Source: Penelope pileata
Lineage: Eukaryota > Chordata > Aves > Galliformes > Cracidae
Assembly: GCA_013396635.1 (NCBI GenBank)
Contig: WBMW01003937.1
Span: 24,405-88,404, forward strand
DNA length: 64,000 nucleotides
Reading direction: 5' to 3'
A program made the translations under genes and the position numbers. The notes beneath the pieces are model-generated. The model did not search any database, was not told the DNA's origin, and was given only the letters and a program-made list of their open reading frames with translations. Within the stretch, counting starts at the first letter, position 1; each line of letters opens with the position of its first letter. Positions 60,414-64,000 of this stretch are shown here, piece by piece.

Positions 60414-63400
60414 TTTTAATTCTCATAAATAAAGGAACCAGAGTAAGACTTTATCACAGTCTGGCTAAATGACATGGTACATCTTCACTTTGTGCAAGTG
60501 CTATTGCTAAGTCTACTAACAATGAGATGTTAAGTCATGAATACTTGTTCAAAGGTTTTATCCCAGAGTCATTGATACGTTTTATTTTTCAAACCTTTAC
60601 ATCTCTGATCTCTGATGAAGAAATTTGTATTTTATTATTTAGAATTAAAATAGACCCATGCTGCTGTTGTGCACAGGACATGTCCCATTGGTCTTCTCTG
60701 AATTTTTCCTCGTAATGTCCAGATACTGAATTCTGCCTAGAACGTGTAAGGCTGCTTGTTGCAACCTGTTACAGATTCACAGTTGTGAATTTCTGATTCT
60801 CCAGCTATAAATTCATCATTTTCAGTATTCTGTTGACTGTTAGAGCAAAGTAAACAAAAAATAGGAGTTTCTACCATTTGTGGATAAACAGCTCTCCTTT
60901 TTCCTATCTTTAAACTGGCACAGTTCAACTATAGAGCTTTTTGCAGAGAACATTTTGTCAATATATACATGTAATTACATAAATATAATTTCTCTCCTAA
61001 GAAAATGTAGAATTACAAGCATTGTGCCTGGGGTACTCTGAGCTTGTTATTTTCTTCATGAAATGCATGTGAGAGTGATCAATTTAATGAACATTATTAG
61101 AATAAATATTTTTACACAGATTATTGGAGAAGTGAGTTGCTCTCAAAAGTTCATTGGGATTGCTAGGCTCCACTTAGAGTAACATTTTTCAAAGATGTTT
61201 GGGTAATGAGGTCCTTCGGTCTTGTCAACAGTAATGGAGTTTGTAATGAGTATTTAAGTTCCAAAGGTACTTTTGCCTGTCCAGGGTTTAATTATGGTAA
61301 GAAAATGATTTCTACCAAAACCTATTTATAGATTTAGGAAGCAATGTGTGCTTTATACTCACTGTTCTTCAATCTAAGAATGTAGTCTTACACTCCAATT
61401 AAAATCAAAGAAAATGCAAACAAATAAAAATTATACTATGTCATTTTACTACAGTTATATTGAAGTATAGCTTCCGTAGGCAGTGAGATTAAAAGAGCAT
61501 AAAAATAGTGTAAAAGAATCAGCTTAAGAACATAGGGAAGTATTTTTTTTCCTATATTACTCAGTTTTACTGAATATTACTTTAGTTTCTTTCTTTGTGC
61601 TTCCCTTCCTGCTGCCAGACTTTTTTTCACTTTTGTTCTTCCATTATCACACGTTCACTGAAATCAGTGACCTCTGCAATGTAATTGAAGATACTGTTAC
61701 ATTTTTCTCAATTAAAAAAGTCTTCAGCCATGTCACACATCTTTCAGTAATGAGTGTCTGTTTCTCTAGTTGACTTTTGCACAATATGCAAAAAAAAACC
61801 AACAAAGATACTGGTTTATCTTCCTTCCTTTTCCTCACAGAAGAGGACTACAATGTTTCTGATGAATTTACTCTTGGAAGACAAATGAGAACATTCAAAT
61901 CTTTGTGAATTGGAAATCAATGTGCATAAAGCAAGAAAAATGGACAATGTCATCAAGTAGACAAGTTGCACAGATAGTGAACTCCAGAAAAAAAAAAAAA
62001 AACCATTTTACTACCTCTAGTTAAGCTGACATACTGCAGCATGACCAATTCCAACTATGTTCCCAAGTCTTCTTGGCTTAGATGTACACCTTTCTTTTAA
62101 AGCATTCTGCTTTCTACTGTAGCATGCAGTGTATGAGGTTGCCTTACAGTGGTCCCAGCTGTGTATTGACGGACACTTAGTTCTTTTCTTGATGCTATCA
62201 ATTATTTTTTTTAAAGCGTGATCATCGGTAATATTTTCTGTGGTTCAAGTAGGTGTCCGTACTTTGTACTCAAATTTTTTCACTTTTTTTAAAGCTCATA
62301 CTGAAATTCCCTCTCACAGCTATGCTGAAGTTCCATATTGGGAACTGTATTAGGGAAAATATTTGTAACTGAGAACATTCAATCAAATCCAGTAGGGCTC
62401 TTTGGTGATGATTGAGATCTGTAACCAGTTTCATAATATCAGCTGATCTTTTGCATCAGAGAATATGACTTTTGAATTGGTAAGGCTTTGTGGCAATTGA
62501 TAGTGCTTTTTAAGTAGGTTAAGGTTTTTAATGGCTATTCTAATTCTTAACTATTCTATCCTGGCATTTTCCATGTGTAGAACATAATTAAGAACCTAAT
62601 TCTGCAGAACGTCTGTTAAGTGAGAATCTTCTGGTGTAATCCTATGAGAATGGATCAAAAATTTCCTTTGCCTGGAATGAAATTAGTTTCTCACTGTGGC
62701 TTTGTACAAAATGAGCTAAAGAGAAGCACACGAAGTTCATCAGTTGTGGATATTTCTTATCTCAGATGTGAGTTGTCCGAAGGAACTAAGCTTAGACTGC
62801 TTAGTTTCCATGGCTTAAAATCTCTTGACCCTTCCAGCGCTGTAAATTCTTAAACTATCAGAAAGTATGATTTCTGTCAATTAACATTCCATTTTTCTTT
62901 TTGTGGAAAGAATCAGGTGTAAATCTTCAGAAAATAGTCTTTTCAGTCAAATTGGGCAATGTTTCTTGGCACTGAAGTTCTCAGTCTGTATTGGAAAATA
63001 TGTTCCTTTATGAGATCTAAGAATTTAATGAAAATAATTGGCTTGAAGAGGAATCTCTTTCATAAGCAAGGAAGTAACTGTAGGTTAATTTTATGTCTTT
63101 TTGAAGTCAAATCATTTTGATCTGCCAGAAAACATACCTGGATCTAAATGAAGATTTTATCTATTCACATTCATTTGAATAATAGGTAAAAAGTCAGACC
63201 ATTTACATACTTAATCTGTAGAGAGACAGAGGGCTTAAATTTCTAAAAATGCGCTGCTGACTTGACGTTTGTACAATATGAATAAAATTACTGCTACCAA
63301 GGAGGAACGTTTTGGGCTGTTCTCTAGGAAAATGGAGTTGGGCATTCTTTGTGGGATAGAGAAGTTTTTAAAGCTTAAAACAAATTAAGTCTGCTGTTCT

Positions 63401-64000
63401 TCAGGAGATACTTTTTTCTTAGAAGGTGCTATCCCAATCAGCTTGCAAAAATGATGAGGTAATATATAGATAACAAGTTAACCTTATTCAACTGTTTTTA
63501 TATAATGCTACAATCAACTTTACAAATTGGGTTCCATTCTCAGTTTATCTTCTGTTGTCAAAAGTACTTAAAATCTGCCAAATTGAAAACAAGCAGACAA
63601 GGCATACTTATATGAGATTGCTGGCCATGCCGCTCTGAAATAAATTACACTTGCTCTTGCAATATTGGGCAATGCCTTTTTAATACACTGTGTTGCCCAT
63701 TTCAGAAATGTTTATTATCACTGATAGCTCTAGAGTCTTGAATTTTGATTAAGGAATATAATTTTGAAAATACTGCTTACTTTTCTAAAATGTTCTATTA
63801 CAAATATCTTTTTTGCACCTTGATTGTTTCCTTCAATCTCCTTCACTGATTAAAGGTGAAAAAGCAAGTCAAGCATTTGGAGTTATTGGGGAAGTAACAG
63901 AAAACAATTCAAACCTGTGCCCATATCTAGAATAATGCATGCAATTCTAGTTTCTTCATCACAAGAAATACATCATAAATATGTGTTCTGGTTTCAGCTG
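60414..64000. other. AT-rich unique DNA, no gene seen
   Basis: No gene or transposable element recognised to the end of the window. An A-rich run lies at 61988-62002. The 77-codon frame at 62620-62853 has no family features. Confidence 0.55.

Noticed and set aside
1..64000. Prokaryotic-type systems (operons, CRISPR, phage, ribosome binding sites)
   Set aside because: The avian repeat content and lack of dense coding make a bacterial or phage origin untenable; no direct-repeat array with regular spacers was seen.

Overview
The window reads as bird nuclear DNA from a gene-poor, AT-rich region (intergenic, or inside a very long intron). The main evidence is the repeats. There are about a dozen CR1 LINE pieces, several ending in the avian CR1 tail (repeats of ATTCTATG). 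There are solo long terminal repeats (LTRs) that look like families I know from birds, and internally deleted mariner copies like the Galluhop/Mariner1_GG type described from chicken. I found no intact protein-coding gene, rRNA, tRNA, CRISPR array or operon-like structure. Most open frames are short chance frames or shadows of repeats; the longest (positions 16279-17359) are pieces of a CR1 reverse transcriptase.

Layout. 1-2039: unique sequence. About 2040-2463: a 5'-truncated LTR. 2464-11395: nearly 9 kb of AT-rich unique DNA. 11396-11917: a complete solo LTR with a perfect 5-bp target duplication. 13911-14032: CR1 tail. 16179-17442: the longest CR1, minus strand, with a broken reverse transcriptase. 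18221-18341: CR1 scrap. 21241-21850: a second type of solo LTR with a perfect 5-bp duplication. 25062-25450: old CR1. 27436-27976: mariner copy A. 32962-33533: another solo LTR. 34361-34580: young CR1 tail. 36880-37440: old CR1, followed at about 37496-38250 by a GC-rich LTR and at 38332-38396 by a CR1 tail. 39470 to about 42110: a decayed hAT (Charlie-like) transposase gene interrupted by mariner copy B and a young CR1. 42417-42670: another CR1. 47160-47483: candidate short solo LTR. 49045-49106 and 56110-56385: CR1 pieces. 57499-57712: mariner copy C. 58872-59066: an LTR with an internal deletion (marked by the only N I noticed) and a 32-bp inversion. 60328-60413: CR1 tail.

The most informative locus is 39470-42110. 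Fragments of one transposase, related to the hAT domain of GTF2IRD2/FAM200-like proteins, can be followed through three blocks separated by two later insertions. The CR1 insertion falls cleanly between two codons of the decayed gene. The mariner insertion has lost one end together with some hAT sequence. The second most informative is the LTR at 58872-59066, where a 32-bp block is exactly reverse-complemented in place relative to its sister at 11396-11917.

I found no new biological system. The window is a record of transposition and decay, with a few stretches that could be conserved regulatory DNA but cannot be shown to be so without comparison to other genomes. All family assignments rest on recognition by eye; no alignment or database search was run.
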